NCBI RefSeq assembly: GCF_016406125.1
Contig: NZ_CP066339.1
Span: 3,844,001 to 3,908,000, forward strand
Length of the DNA stretch: 64,000 nucleotides
Reading direction: 5' to 3'
Source: Alicyclobacillus sp. SO9
Lineage (GTDB): Bacteria > Bacillota > Bacilli > Alicyclobacillales > Alicyclobacillaceae
The notes beneath the pieces are model-generated. The model was not told where the DNA came from. It was given only the letters and a program-made list of their open reading frames with translations, and made no database searches. Each line of letters begins with the position of its first letter. Positions within the stretch are counted from its first letter, which is position 1. The translations under genes and the position numbers were made by a program. Shown here piece after piece: positions 1-8,503 of the stretch.

Positions 1-2
1 TT

Positions 3-140
3 GGGTACTTCTTCACTTTTTATCTTGGCTTAAACACGTTTATGAATCTGCTGTCCAAGAGTAAAAAGGAAAAGTTCTATATGACTCCACTATCGTTTGT
101 AGCAGCAATTTGCTTTGCAATCGCAATATTTGCTTACTAA
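3..140 (+). CDS. C-terminal fragment of a membrane protein (5' end outside window)
   Basis: An open frame runs in from the window edge and stops at TAA 138-140, giving 45 residues. Two hydrophobic stretches (GYFFTFYLGLNTF and FVAAICFAIAIFAY) are separated by a lysine-rich loop (SKSKKEKF). This is the usual end of a polytopic membrane protein with the last loop cytoplasmic. The family cannot be named from so little sequence. It is the only plus-strand gene in the first 5.7 kb. Confidence 0.55.
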   Translation, partial: GYFFTFYLGLNTFMNLLSKSKKEKFYMTPLSFVAAICFAIAIFAY

Positions 141-231
141 TGCTAATGCGTCTAAACCCTAGTTGACCTCTACTGCCCAATACTGCAATAAATCTCCTAT
201 TGACAAAGAAACTATAAGCGCCAATTTCCCG

Positions 232-756
232 TCAAAACGTCATATTGTCGGATTCTACAGTGTCAGCAAACCACCTAAGTAAATCATTGTGATGAGCAAT
301 AATATCTTTTGCTCGCAGGTTTCCCCGATCCCATGTACTATGGGCGTCTTTAACAAGAACAGCTTCGTATCCAAGACTAAATGCTCGACGACATGTCGTA
401 TCAACACATATTTCCGTCTGAATACCGGCTAGTACAAGTCGTCTGATATGACGTGAATCCAGTTCATTTTGAAGATTTGTTTTGTAGAAAGCGTCGGGAG
501 TGGACTTGTGGATGATGATGTCCCCATCAAGTGGAGTGATATCAGGATGTATGTTCCACCCAGGTGTATTGGGTTCAAGGGGATCCCCTACACCTGCGTT
601 ATGTTGAACGTAGAACACGGGCATGCCAGCTGCTCGTGTCTTCTCCAGCAGTCCGTGAATTCGGTCAAGCAGTAGGCTACCGGAATAAACAGGGTCACTC
701 TCTAAAAACATTCCAACCTGTACGTCTATCACCAGCAATGCAGCGTTGTTATTCAT
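232..756 (-). CDS. Isochorismatase-family cysteine hydrolase
   Basis: This 174-aa alpha/beta hydrolase belongs to the isochorismatase/nicotinamidase superfamily. The family triad is visible: Asp11 in ALLVIDVQVGMF, Lys84 in HKSTPDAF and the nucleophile Cys117 in GIQTEICVDTTCR. The length fits the single-domain family. The start is ATG with a strong GGAGGTAGACA leader. Members cleave amide, ether or ester bonds in small molecules (nicotinamide, N-carbamoyl compounds, isochorismate), and the substrate cannot be told here. No signal peptide is seen, so it is cytoplasmic. It stands alone, with no recognisable NAD or siderophore genes beside it. Confidence 0.9.
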   Translation of the reverse strand: MNNNAALLVIDVQVGMFLESDPVYSGSLLLDRIHGLLEKTRAAGMPVFYVQHNAGVGDPLEPNTPGWNIHPDITPLDGDIIIHKSTPDAFYKTNLQNELDSRHIRRLVLAGIQTEICVDTTCRRAFSLGYEAVLVKDAHSTWDRGNLRAKDIIAHHNDLLRWFADTVESDNMTF

Positions 757-888
757 TGTCTACCTCCATTTGTGAACATCCCTTTTCACTAACTGCGTTA
801 TGCTGCCCAAGAGCTACGTAGGCGTCGCCATGCGAGAAAGAATATAAATGCAAACAATGTATTTCAGTTAGTGCTCGCATCAAGTGAA

Positions 889-1230
889 CTAAAGGGTATC
901 GAGAAACGCTCTTAGTTCTGGTTGTTTCAAAATCTTAACTGCTCCGGTCGCATCTATCATTTGTATCCTATTTTCCGCCGAACGAGTGATCTGAACGAAG
1001 AAGGGCTGTTGTGGTCCGTTAATTAAATCAATCAAGATTTTACTCTCAGGGTCATTCGGTTCTCGCCGACCATCCAACTCGTTAACTAATTCAACAGAGT
1101 GAATCCATTGACGAATGCTCGATATTTCATCCTCTGTAGCTTTCCTTCCATCCGAGGGTTGCTTTGTTCCGAACAGGCGGCACTCACGTATATTATCCTT
1201 AGCCTCAATCGAAGTAATGGTACTGCCCAC
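889..1230 (-). CDS. Hypothetical protein, 113 aa
   Basis: I do not recognise this protein. The GTG start is preceded by AGGAG at 9-nt spacing, which supports it as a real gene. The product is soluble, mixed alpha/beta in character and rich in charged residues, without cysteine pairs or a signal peptide. The C-terminal half (QQPFFVQITRSAENRIQMID) has the alternating pattern of a beta-sheet. It precedes the zinc-ribbon and protease-module genes on the same strand but with gaps, so an operon is not implied. Confidence 0.6.
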   Translation of the reverse strand: MGSTITSIEAKDNIRECRLFGTKQPSDGRKATEDEISSIRQWIHSVELVNELDGRREPNDPESKILIDLINGPQQPFFVQITRSAENRIQMIDATGAVKILKQPELRAFLDTL

Positions 1231-1332
1231 TTAACTCAGCTCCTCTTTCGTTAAGTTCCGGAGACCATAAAACGGCGACATTGCATATCCATGCACCTTG
1301 CCGCACCCTAGTGTAAGTAAGTCTACATTCAC

Positions 1333-1539
1333 TCAATCATCTAGTAGTTTTTCAGGACTATCTACCCACATATGGACCACTTCCCCGCACTTCGAACAGA
1401 CAGATAATTTCAGCGGCAGTCTGTTCCCAAATGGTCCCGTGTGACTTGCTTTTACACTGGCTGCGCCATATACAACACACTCCAGAGCCGTATTCTCTTT
1501 ACAATGAGGACAGTTAGCGTAGTTTGGCTTACTTTTCAT
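1333..1539 (-). CDS. Small zinc-ribbon-like protein (intact copy)
   Basis: This 68-aa protein has two CxxC knuckles, CPHC near residue 10 and CSKC near residue 48, the layout of a small zinc ribbon. It ends VDSPEKLLDD. ATG follows GAAGG at 7-nt spacing. A diverged copy of the gene and its upstream DNA (about 1313-1668) lies at about 9585-9945, 8.3 kb away, with a damaged first knuckle and start codon; this copy is the functional-looking one. Such proteins may bind nucleic acid or act as metal-dependent adaptors. No function can be assigned. Confidence 0.7.
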   Translation of the reverse strand: MKSKPNYANCPHCKENTALECVVYGAASVKASHTGPFGNRLPLKLSVCSKCGEVVHMWVDSPEKLLDD

Positions 1540-1738
1540 CTGTTCGCCTTCGATTTCATAAGGTATAGCTTAGAGCCTTCTCCTCGTTCATGGACTAATC
1601 AACCTAATTATACCATCCATCTGGAATATTTAAGATGGAGTCGTATTGAGGTAATCTGCCCTTGAGTACCATAGCGATTTCTTATCAAGAGTGAATATTC
1701 ATGCAATGTCTTCATTTTTCAATTAGGCAGGGGACGGC

Positions 1739-2122
1739 TTACCTCACTCCTGGAGCATAAATCTCCATTGTGTCAAAATTGATAATAAAGCGTCCTGGAA
1801 TGAGGATGTCTAAACCGATTAACCCGTTAATGTCCCAGTCTATTTGCCCAAAGTCCAGCGGCTTGCTGGACATCCGATATCCATTGAACTCGATGCTGTC
1901 AACAGTCTTTTCAAATGCGTAATCCGTCCCACCGGCGCCAAAGGAACGATTTATGGGATCACTGATGTCGAAACTTATTCCAATTTCATCAACCGCATCA
2001 GAAACAACGATGGTCTGAGCCGCTCCTGTATCGACCGCCATTCGGTCAATAACCTTACTCTGTCCCCTGTATGTGATAGTTAAAGAAGCAAGCAGGAGTC
2101 CATGGGAATATTCAATTCGCAC
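1739..2122 (-). CDS. Retropepsin-like aspartyl protease, module A
   Basis: This 127-aa protein carries the single-domain retropepsin signature: AVDTGAAQTIVV with the catalytic Asp-Thr-Gly triplet near residue 30, a flap region with glycines (FGAGGTDYAF), and the hydrophobic NGLIGLDIL that forms the psi-loop in clan AA. One DTG per chain implies a homodimer, as in retroviral proteases. It overlaps the upstream small gene by 11 bp, so the two are probably translationally coupled. A second gene pair of the same design follows at 2568-3192. There are no viral or Gag/Pol genes around, and the substrate is unknown. Confidence 0.8.
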   Translation of the reverse strand: MRIEYSHGLLLASLTITYRGQSKVIDRMAVDTGAAQTIVVSDAVDEIGISFDISDPINRSFGAGGTDYAFEKTVDSIEFNGYRMSSKPLDFGQIDWDINGLIGLDILIPGRFIINFDTMEIYAPGVR

Positions 2123-2363
2123 GTAATCGACCCCTTAGTCCTGGTCTCCGTCGAAGTTCGATAACTACTGATTCATTGTTTGTGTGGTAGACGAACCGTT
2201 TCCCCTTACATTGCATGAGGGTTTTTGTAGCTTCTGCATCTGGAACGGCACGAACTACGGCAACATCATCCACAAGTACTGTGTCATTTTCAACATGCGA
2301 TGCTAGTTCTTCGACCAATACAAACTGGTTTGGGAAGCGTTCACGAACGTCGGACCACTTCAT
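2112..2363 (-). CDS. Small partner protein of retropepsin module A
   Basis: This 83-aa protein begins MKWSDVRERFPNQFVLVEEL. An in-frame ATG 51 bp farther upstream exists, but the start at 2363 has AAAGGAG at good spacing and matches the start of the paralogue at 3192. The protein has an amphipathic N-terminus, a VVDDVAVVRAVPD-like middle and a basic tail (LRRRPGLRGRLRAN). This family is commonly found in front of retropepsin-like proteases in bacteria. Its role is not established; it could be a substrate, an inhibitor or a targeting subunit. Confidence 0.75.
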   Translation of the reverse strand: MKWSDVRERFPNQFVLVEELASHVENDTVLVDDVAVVRAVPDAEATKTLMQCKGKRFVYHTNNESVVIELRRRPGLRGRLRAN

Positions 2364-2567
2364 CAAAAACCTCTCCTTTACACATGTTGGTAATCTAAAT
2401 GTACCATATTTCAAGCGTCACAGCGGTGCAAAATGTCAAGAGTAACAGACCGTCTTCCTGTTCTTCTGCCCAAATACGCCACAACCAACAAAATACTCAA
2501 TTGCATAAACATACAAAAACCGCCAGATAAGCTCCTTTGGCGGCTACAGAAATTTATATGAATAACA

Positions 2568-2948
2568 TTATTTTTGGTAAAGCTCCATCGCGTCGAGATC
2601 TATAACAAAGCGCCCCGCTGTCAGTAGGTCTGCACCCAACAAACCGTTGATCCCAAAGTGGGCGTCAAAGTTAGCAAAATCCAAGTTTACTTCCGAAACT
2701 TTAAACGTTCCAAATTCAACCGAATCAATCTTCTTACGGATTGAGCGCTCCACGCCACCGATACCATGCATGACAACAATTTCATCGTCTATTTCGCCAT
2801 AAATACCTATATCATCTACGGCATCCATCGAGATTACTGAGTGACTTGCACCAGTATCAAGAACCAATTGGTCAATGGTTCGGCTCTTTCCTCGAAGTGT
2901 CAACGTCATTGTGACGAATAAAAGACCATCAATTGGGCCGATCTTCAA
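2568..2948 (-). CDS. Retropepsin-like aspartyl protease, module B
   Basis: This is a 126-aa paralogue of the protease at 1739-2122. The catalytic motif is VLDTGASHSVIS, followed by a flap (GIGGVERSI) and NGLLGADLL. The frame is open farther upstream to an ATG at 3020, but TTG 2948 is preferred: it follows AGAAGG at a proper distance, its N-terminus (LKIGPIDGLLFVTMTL) aligns with that of module A, and it gives the same length. It overlaps the end of the partner gene by 20 bp, which suggests coupled translation. It is predicted to be a cytoplasmic homodimeric aspartic peptidase of unknown substrate. Confidence 0.8.
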   Translation of the reverse strand: MKIGPIDGLLFVTMTLTLRGKSRTIDQLVLDTGASHSVISMDAVDDIGIYGEIDDEIVVMHGIGGVERSIRKKIDSVEFGTFKVSEVNLDFANFDAHFGINGLLGADLLTAGRFVIDLDAMELYQK

Positions 2949-3192
2949 CTGGTGACCTTCTAAAACCCACACGAGACACGACTTCCATAACCAATTCAGG
3001 CTTGCTCGTATGGTAGACATAGTTTTCGTCTCTAGATTTCAAAAGTTCCCTGGTAGCCTCTTTCGGATCTGGTATGGGGCGAATAACCGCCATTTCATCT
3101 ACATACAACTTGTTGCCATTCTGATGGGACTTTATCGCCTGTACAAGCACAAATTGATTCGGGAATAACTCACGAACCTCGGACCACAACAT
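2929..3192 (-). CDS. Small partner protein of retropepsin module B
   Basis: This 87-aa paralogue of the protein at 2112-2363 starts MLWSEVRELFPNQFVLVQAI. The shared elements are the N-terminal (K/L)WS(D/E)VRE-FPNQFVLV block, a DE-DMAVIRPIPD centre and a YVYHT motif. The ATG has GGTGGTG upstream. It lies 5' of, and overlaps, the module B protease, mirroring module A. Its upstream region abuts the 3' end of the group II intron at 3263. Confidence 0.75.
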   Translation of the reverse strand: MLWSEVRELFPNQFVLVQAIKSHQNGNKLYVDEMAVIRPIPDPKEATRELLKSRDENYVYHTSKPELVMEVVSRVGFRRSPVEDRPN

Positions 3193-3325
3193 GAGTAATC
3201 ACCACCCATTTCACTCGCTATGGCAATTATACCATTTACCTTAAAATACAGGTTCGGCTTGTGTAGAATAAGCCCGAGCCGACCCACCCCCAGAGGGGGG
3301 TAGTTTGACGCTCGGACTCTTCCCC

Positions 3326-3360
3326 GAACCGGACTTGCAACTTTCACCGCATCACGGCTC
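3326..3360 (-). ncRNA. Group II intron domain V
   Basis: The minus-strand sequence begins GAGCCGTGATGCGG and ends GCAAGTCCGGTTC around a GTGAAAGTT centre. This is the conserved 34-35 nt catalytic hairpin of group II introns with its AGC triad and GAAA-type tetraloop. It lies 46 bp past the reverse-transcriptase stop codon, where it is expected. Confidence 0.85.
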
Positions 3361-3406
3361 TCCATTCAAAGTAGTTGTGTTTGCACGCATTAGGACGACC
3401 CGTTGG

Positions 3407-5191
3407 TCAGTTACGTATGCGCTGCTGTCGCATTTGCCTGTAGCATGAAATGCACGAAGCAACAAGATTGTCTGGTATCAATTCCCTTTGAGATGAGCGT
3501 TTTCCTACTGGCCTCGGTAGGTAATCGACATGTACATTTCGACGAATCAGCTTGCATCCACAGATGCTACATCGGCTGTTTTGCCGTTGTACAACGTGCC
3601 GTCTGTAGTGCCCCCAGTTCTTGGACAGTCCATATAACCTCTGAATAAATTTGGCTTGTTGTACCTTCATCGTCTCACGGAGCTTCCGGTTTCCATCTAG
3701 CCATTCTCGGTCTTCGACTACATAAGGATTCTTTTGTGAGCACTTGTCTGGATACTCTATCTTGTAGAGCCCAAACTTATCGAGCATATGCACATTGCCG
3801 TCATCATCTCTAAACCCAAAGTTCTTCGCCGTTGACTTCCGGTGGTGCGGGAGATTGGCAGCCTCATTGTATCGGTACTGAAATCGCCGAGCCACAACAC
3901 CTGGTGGTTCCCGTGTTCTCTGTTTAAGCCTGTGAAACACAAGCCACCAGAGATAGTAGTCGAGGGTAAGAAAGGTGTCCTTTGCGTTCCCTCGTCGGAA
4001 GTATTCAGCGAATCCTCGAATCTTCTTGTTTAGAAGCGCAATGGCAGCTGTGCCAGGTGCTATCTGTAGTGCCTTTGAGTCCTTAGCTAGCGTGTTTCTA
4101 AACCGCTGAATCGCCCTTCGACTTGGCTTGGCAAGGACTCGTGTCTTTCCTTGCCGTGTCCATCTTCGAATGTTAAATCCGAGGAAATCGAACCCCTCGT
4201 CCGCATGTGTGACGAGTGTTTTCTCTGCGGACAGCTGGAGCTTGAGCTTCTCCTGAAGGAATTGTGCAACTTGAGCCTTCAGTAGCTCAGCATGCTCCTT
4301 ACTTCTACAGAGAATCACCGCGTCATCTGCATACCGGACAATGTAGCAGGGGATTGGCGACTTGCTCCGCTGGTAAGGTGAGAGAAACTCGTACTTGCTT
4401 CCGATGAATCTGTCCAGTTCATTCAGATAGATATTCCCAAGGATTGGACTGACGACTCCACCTTGTGGAGTGCCTAGTTCTGTTTCCTCAAATTCTCCTC
4501 TGTAAACCAGTCCTGCCTTAAGCATACTGCGGATGACTCGGATGAGTCGGCGGTCAAAAATCGTCCGTCGCAGAATGCTAAGCAGGATTTCATGGTCTAC
4601 GTTGTCGAAGAATCCCTTAATGTCGAGCTCTACAACCCATTCGTAACGGTGCCTGCCAATGAGAAAGCGGACTCTTTCAATGGCGTGGTGCGTACCGCGG
4701 AATGGTCGGAAACCGTAACTGTGTGGGTGTTGCTTTCCTTCGTAGATTGGTTCCAAGATGCTGCGGACAACGTCCTGGGCAACGCGGTCGACGATAGTGG
4801 GTATACCGAGCGGGCGCTTTTCTTTGGGCTTGTTGTGCTTCGGGATAAATACTCTTCGTACCGAACTGGATATGTACGAGTGGAGTGCATGTTTGACTTC
4901 TTCCCGAAGTTGCTGCCTTGCTTCCTGCGTGGTGTAATCCTTCTTCGTCATGTTATCTACTCCGGGTGTAAGCGCACCTGAGTTACTGAGGACGTTCTCA
5001 ATTGAATTGTCAATCCAGACATTCCATCTCAGCAGATAATGCAGTCTTGAAAAAGGTCGTTGTTCCAAAGATTTTCGTGCAAGGCGCGTTTGTGTTTCGA
5101 ACCTCTTTCTCTCCTGTACGGAGGATTGAGTGATGGTAGAAGAAATCGCAATCACTCCCGTTTTGGGGAGTCCTACTTTACTTGCGCGCAC
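3407..5191 (-). CDS. ltrA: Group II intron reverse transcriptase/maturase with degenerate HNH domain
   Basis: This 594-aa intron-encoded protein has an RT domain from about residue 80 with GIPTIVDRVAQ, SYGFRPFRGTHHA, TPQGGVVSPIL and the catalytic YADD, then a maturase (X) region with FLGFNIRRW and IRGFAEYFRRGN. The C-terminus has the spacing of an HNH endonuclease (CSICGCK near 549, CISC near 583), but the expected paired histidines are mostly missing: HVDY stands where HH is usual, and the last CxxH is CYRQM. The start is GTG in domain IV with a weak ribosome site. It splices and mobilises its own intron; DNA cleavage may be lost. Confidence 0.9.
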   Translation of the reverse strand: MRASKVGLPKTGVIAISSTITQSSVQERKRFETQTRLARKSLEQRPFSRLHYLLRWNVWIDNSIENVLSNSGALTPGVDNMTKKDYTTQEARQQLREEVKHALHSYISSSVRRVFIPKHNKPKEKRPLGIPTIVDRVAQDVVRSILEPIYEGKQHPHSYGFRPFRGTHHAIERVRFLIGRHRYEWVVELDIKGFFDNVDHEILLSILRRTIFDRRLIRVIRSMLKAGLVYRGEFEETELGTPQGGVVSPILGNIYLNELDRFIGSKYEFLSPYQRSKSPIPCYIVRYADDAVILCRSKEHAELLKAQVAQFLQEKLKLQLSAEKTLVTHADEGFDFLGFNIRRWTRQGKTRVLAKPSRRAIQRFRNTLAKDSKALQIAPGTAAIALLNKKIRGFAEYFRRGNAKDTFLTLDYYLWWLVFHRLKQRTREPPGVVARRFQYRYNEAANLPHHRKSTAKNFGFRDDDGNVHMLDKFGLYKIEYPDKCSQKNPYVVEDREWLDGNRKLRETMKVQQAKFIQRLYGLSKNWGHYRRHVVQRQNSRCSICGCKLIRRNVHVDYLPRPVGKRSSQRELIPDNLVASCISCYRQMRQQRIRN

Positions 5192-5721
5192 CCTACTTCA
5201 AACTGGAACCCTTCGCCATGTAATGGGCTTTCCCCATCTCCGACTACTACGGTTCCTCCGTCCCGACGCATTCACTTCAACGTAGCTGTCCATCCCAACC
5301 GGGACGAATGAGTCGGTTCCCATGTTCACTGTGTACAGTCTCGTCTGCCTTAGGTCGCCACTATACGCGGGGAAGATTCAGGGAGGTTATACCTCTGTAC
5401 CAGCCTGACCACCGGACAGTCCGGGTCATGACACCAAGCGACAGGATGCCATGCTCATTCCACCCACTCGTATCATCCGACGATTTCGAGTGTTGCAGTT
5501 GACCACGCTTCAGACATGGCTTTGCTTTCGCTGACCATAGCAGGTCTCCGAGGCTAGCCCTGCATCTTGGGAGGTCGGTTCTCCCTCACAGGTACATTGT
5601 TAGATGGGCTTCAAACCCTGGGTGTGCTCGGACCCAACGCATGCCATCCTAGCCGTGGCAGGATGAGGTACCTGCCAGCCGCAGAGATCGCGGCATCTAT
5701 ATACAGCGCCTCATGGCGCAC

Positions 5722-6044
5722 GTAGCATAACTGCCCTTTAGCCGAGAGCCGATGCCACAATTAAATTCTCGCCGTTACAGTAGGTAAATCAGGAACACGA
5801 ATACAGTCGCTTTATTTCGCGAAAGGAAATCAGAAGAGTGAGAGAACTTGCTCTCAGGCATTTGACGACCAATATTGCGATATGAATCAAGGCGGCTTGT
5901 ATGTTTATAAGTATCGCTGAACGTTTATGCAAGGAAAATCATGGTGGATGTAAATCGTCAGTGTGACATTAGATATAAATACGCCACGGAACCCTCTTTG
6001 GTAGAATAAAGTCGACGAAAACCTACCTACAAAGGAGAAGAACC
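5722..6044. other. Non-coding gap between intron and transposase gene
   Basis: I see no convincing gene here. The intron's 5' exon side includes the imperfect inverted repeat GGCATCGGCTCTCGGC just outside the GTGCG boundary. The right-hand part should hold the left end and promoter of the insertion sequence, with an AAAGGAG site directly before the transposase ATG. I could not identify its terminal inverted repeat with confidence. Confidence 0.4.
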
Positions 6045-7481
6045 ATGGCGCTATCTAGTATATCACGACAAACGCAATCGTGTTTGCTTCCCCTCCCGTT
6101 GATTTCTCGTCAGTGGGAACAATATCTGGACGTTCCGTTCGTGATCCCCGCACTGACTTTCCCTTGGGACATCTTTCGAGACATTGAGCAAGAATACTAC
6201 CAACATCTGTATGACTCGTTACGTGAGAAACGGATGAATCGGTCAGATAGAGGCGCCAGCGTCACTGACTCTGCTCTTGATCTAGGACTCGCAACCCCAA
6301 CCGAACAAACATCTGATACCTCGACCGTCAGACGAAGCCGCTCAGGCCGCAAGCCTCATGATTTTATGCCTATGATGCGGTCGTTTGAGCTGGCCCGGTT
6401 GCTATACGTCGAAAGCATGGCAGAGAGTGTTTATCTGCAAGTTCGCTCAAACCCGTTATTTGCTGAAGCTTGTGGGTTCACAGGCAAACTCCCCAGTTAC
6501 CGCTCATTTGCCCGCTTCGACGAAATCATGACGAACTTCGGATTATGGGATAAGGCTCGACGACGAGTCGTTGAATTCAATTTGAACCAGGGCGTGCTAG
6601 AGGCTGAAGACACGTTGGTGGCTGACACGACACACGTTGAAGCAGAAGCGACATACGGAAAGCAGATGAAAATCTGCGGGCACAAAGAAGATTGTGATTG
6701 TGCCATGGTACCCACAGACGGCAACGTAGGCATTGTCCGTAAGAGTAACGCTGTATCCTATATTGGCCACAAAGTTTCTTTACTCAGTGGCGCTAAGGGA
6801 CAGCTTCCACTTACTCGAGAGGTATGCAAGGGCGGAGAATACGATGCCTTCACTTTGCTGCCTACGCTTGAGAGATTCAAGTCTGAATTTGAGGAACTGG
6901 CACAGGCTGTGCAATACGTGCTTGCCGATGGAATTTACCAGAGTCCAAGGAACCAGCAGACAACAAAGGATGTGCTTGGGGCGAAGCTAGTTGCTCCCAT
7001 TAATCCCGGAGGCCGGCAGGACAAACCGAGCGATATCCGTGGCATGGATATGATTGACCGTTACGGGGTACCCCATTGTATTGCTGGACACAAGATGGCA
7101 TTGAAGGGGTGCGACCTCAAAAAGCAACAGTACATATTCACGTGTCCAGTTCACAATCCTCAGGCAACACAGGCAGGGCTTGTCTGCCCTCACCACAAGC
7201 ACATTGAATGCTGCGGCGGTGTCACGCAAGGCCGGGTACTCCGGGTTGATTTTTCGACGACACCTCAGGTCGACCCTGAGTTCCCACGGCACAGCCGTAC
7301 GTTCCATACGCTGTATGACGCCCGAACAGGGATTGAGCGAATTATTGGAATGCTGAAGGATGGGTACAGTTTACGGCGTGTACACAAACGTGGACGTAAG
7401 GCGGTAGAGGCACACGTCGACCAAGCTATCCTCTGTATGCACGTATGGCCTACTGCGCTTACGCTCAAACCGGCACAGTAA
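6045..7481 (+). CDS. DDE transposase (IS1182/IS5-like, DDE_Tnp_1 type)
   Basis: This 478-aa transposase has an N-terminal helical region of about 170 residues, then the DDE catalytic core: first Asp in LVADTTHVEAEA, second Asp in YVLADGIYQSPRN, and the Glu in GIERIIGMLKDGYSLRRVHKRG near the C-terminus. An inserted cysteine-rich stretch (CGHKEDCDC and later CPVHNP, CPHHKHIECC) is typical of IS1182-like enzymes. ATG follows AAAGGAG with good spacing. The reading frame is intact, so the element could be active. Inverted repeats were not found by eye on either side, and 7482-7778 downstream holds no other gene. Confidence 0.85.
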   Translation: MALSSISRQTQSCLLPLPLISRQWEQYLDVPFVIPALTFPWDIFRDIEQEYYQHLYDSLREKRMNRSDRGASVTDSALDLGLATPTEQTSDTSTVRRSRSGRKPHDFMPMMRSFELARLLYVESMAESVYLQVRSNPLFAEACGFTGKLPSYRSFARFDEIMTNFGLWDKARRRVVEFNLNQGVLEAEDTLVADTTHVEAEATYGKQMKICGHKEDCDCAMVPTDGNVGIVRKSNAVSYIGHKVSLLSGAKGQLPLTREVCKGGEYDAFTLLPTLERFKSEFEELAQAVQYVLADGIYQSPRNQQTTKDVLGAKLVAPINPGGRQDKPSDIRGMDMIDRYGVPHCIAGHKMALKGCDLKKQQYIFTCPVHNPQATQAGLVCPHHKHIECCGGVTQGRVLRVDFSTTPQVDPEFPRHSRTFHTLYDARTGIERIIGMLKDGYSLRRVHKRGRKAVEAHVDQAILCMHVWPTALTLKPAQ

Positions 7482-7778
7482 ATCGAGGCTGGACACGAAG
7501 TAGACTGAGGCGGGCTCAATGAAAACTACTACCCACAAAAACTGAGGCTGGCGGACCTTATTCTCAGCTTTCCTACGCCCATTTTTTCCGACAGGAACGA
7601 ACACCCACGGTCCTTCAGTAACAGAACGCCCCAACCGGTCGAGTTCTGGACCATTTGACCGCTCTTCGTATTACTCCCATGTCCTCAAAGTAATTTTGGC
7701 ATCGGCTCTACAGAATCCAGAAAATTACTTGTGGAATATTTATTCATGGAGCAGCAGAAAATCCGTCCTATTTAAGGC

Positions 7779-7991
7779 TCAATGAAACATCCATTCGGTA
7801 GTCAAAAGAATCGCTACAAATGCCAAAAAAATCAAGATAGACCCGCTGTAAAATTTCAATGTAAACCCAGACTTTTTGTCAGAAGTCTTTACCCCCCATA
7901 GACTGGTTGCTAACAATCCCACTCCACTCATAAAGACAACGAAAAATAGTCCCATGACAAACGACCCTGTAATCCCTATGGACATGCCCAC
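7779..7991 (-). CDS. Small two-helix membrane protein
   Basis: This 70-aa protein has two predicted transmembrane helices (about residues 8-30, FVMGLFFVVFMSGVGLLATS, and 47-66, FYSGSILIFLAFVAILLTT), joined by a short basic loop (KTSDKKSGF). GTG 7991 is used with GGGGAAGG upstream; an ATG two codons later is also possible. The family is not recognised. It lies between the insertion sequence and a lipoprotein gene, both of which could be accessory. Confidence 0.6.
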   Translation of the reverse strand: MGMSIGITGSFVMGLFFVVFMSGVGLLATSLWGVKTSDKKSGFTLKFYSGSILIFLAFVAILLTTEWMFH

Positions 7992-8128
7992 AACCGCCTT
8001 CCCCGATTAACTCAGCTCTTCTGCCCGATAATTCAAGAACCGAGAAACACTCAATCTGAATATTCATGCACATACAAACCGGTATGTTATACGACTTTTA
8101 CCGAGAGCGAATCAAAGCATAGAGGCTG

Positions 8129-8503
8129 TTAAGGCTTTTTGTTTTGCACAACAGCCTTGTAAAAAGCACCGTTATTCGAATATTGAACAGCAACTGCTGT
8201 CTTTGAATCGACACCAGATATTTTACGGATTTCTAGCTTCCTATTTTTGATATCTGTGGTCCAAGAACTGGGACCCGTAGAACTTCCGGCATTAGGCATT
8301 GTACTAATATCTTGCAAATAGCCTCCAACATTTTGCACTTTATTGCTAGTCAACTTATAAAAGACGGGTGGTTTACTACTCGAATAAAATGCGACCCACG
8401 GTACTTGGTTCGCTTGACTCGTTTCAATGGTGGTACTAACCTTGGCACCGCATCCGACAAGTAAAAGTGAATTTGCCAATACTCCATAAAGTAATTTCTT
8501 CAT
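8129..8503 (-). CDS. Small lipoprotein
   Basis: This 124-aa protein has a type II signal peptide: MKKLLYGVLANSLLLVGC, with lipobox LVGC and lipidated Cys18. The mature part is short, Ser/Thr/Asn-rich and contains VPWVAFYSSSKPPVFYKL, so it is probably a membrane-anchored extracellular protein. ATG has GAGGTGATG upstream. No domain is recognised, and no transport or cell-wall genes adjoin it. Confidence 0.7.
   Translation of the reverse strand: MKKLLYGVLANSLLLVGCGAKVSTTIETSQANQVPWVAFYSSSKPPVFYKLTSNKVQNVGGYLQDISTMPNAGSSTGPSSWTTDIKNRKLEIRKISGVDSKTAVAVQYSNNGAFYKAVVQNKKP

Larger units (their letters stand above)
3263..5721 (-). mobile_element. Group II intron, full length
   Basis: The element is read on the minus strand. 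It starts with the group II 5' consensus GTGCG at 5721, runs through structured domains I-III (about 5200-5721), carries the reverse-transcriptase gene in domain IV, and ends with a clear domain V (3326-3360) and a domain VI whose outer stem CCGAGC/GCTCGG encloses a pyrimidine/purine hairpin (TACCCCC/GGGGGTG). The 3' end is set near 3263 because the relic at 10896 shares sequence up to that base. The total of about 2.46 kb is normal. The ends are inferred by eye, and the inserted target is non-coding on both sides. Confidence 0.85.

Noticed and set aside
4592-4981. 129-codon plus-strand frame inside the intron
   Set aside because: It is the antisense of the conserved reverse-transcriptase region, whose motifs are clear on the other strand.
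6000-7780. Terminal inverted repeats of the insertion sequence
   Set aside because: I compared both flanks by eye and found no pair good enough to define the element ends.
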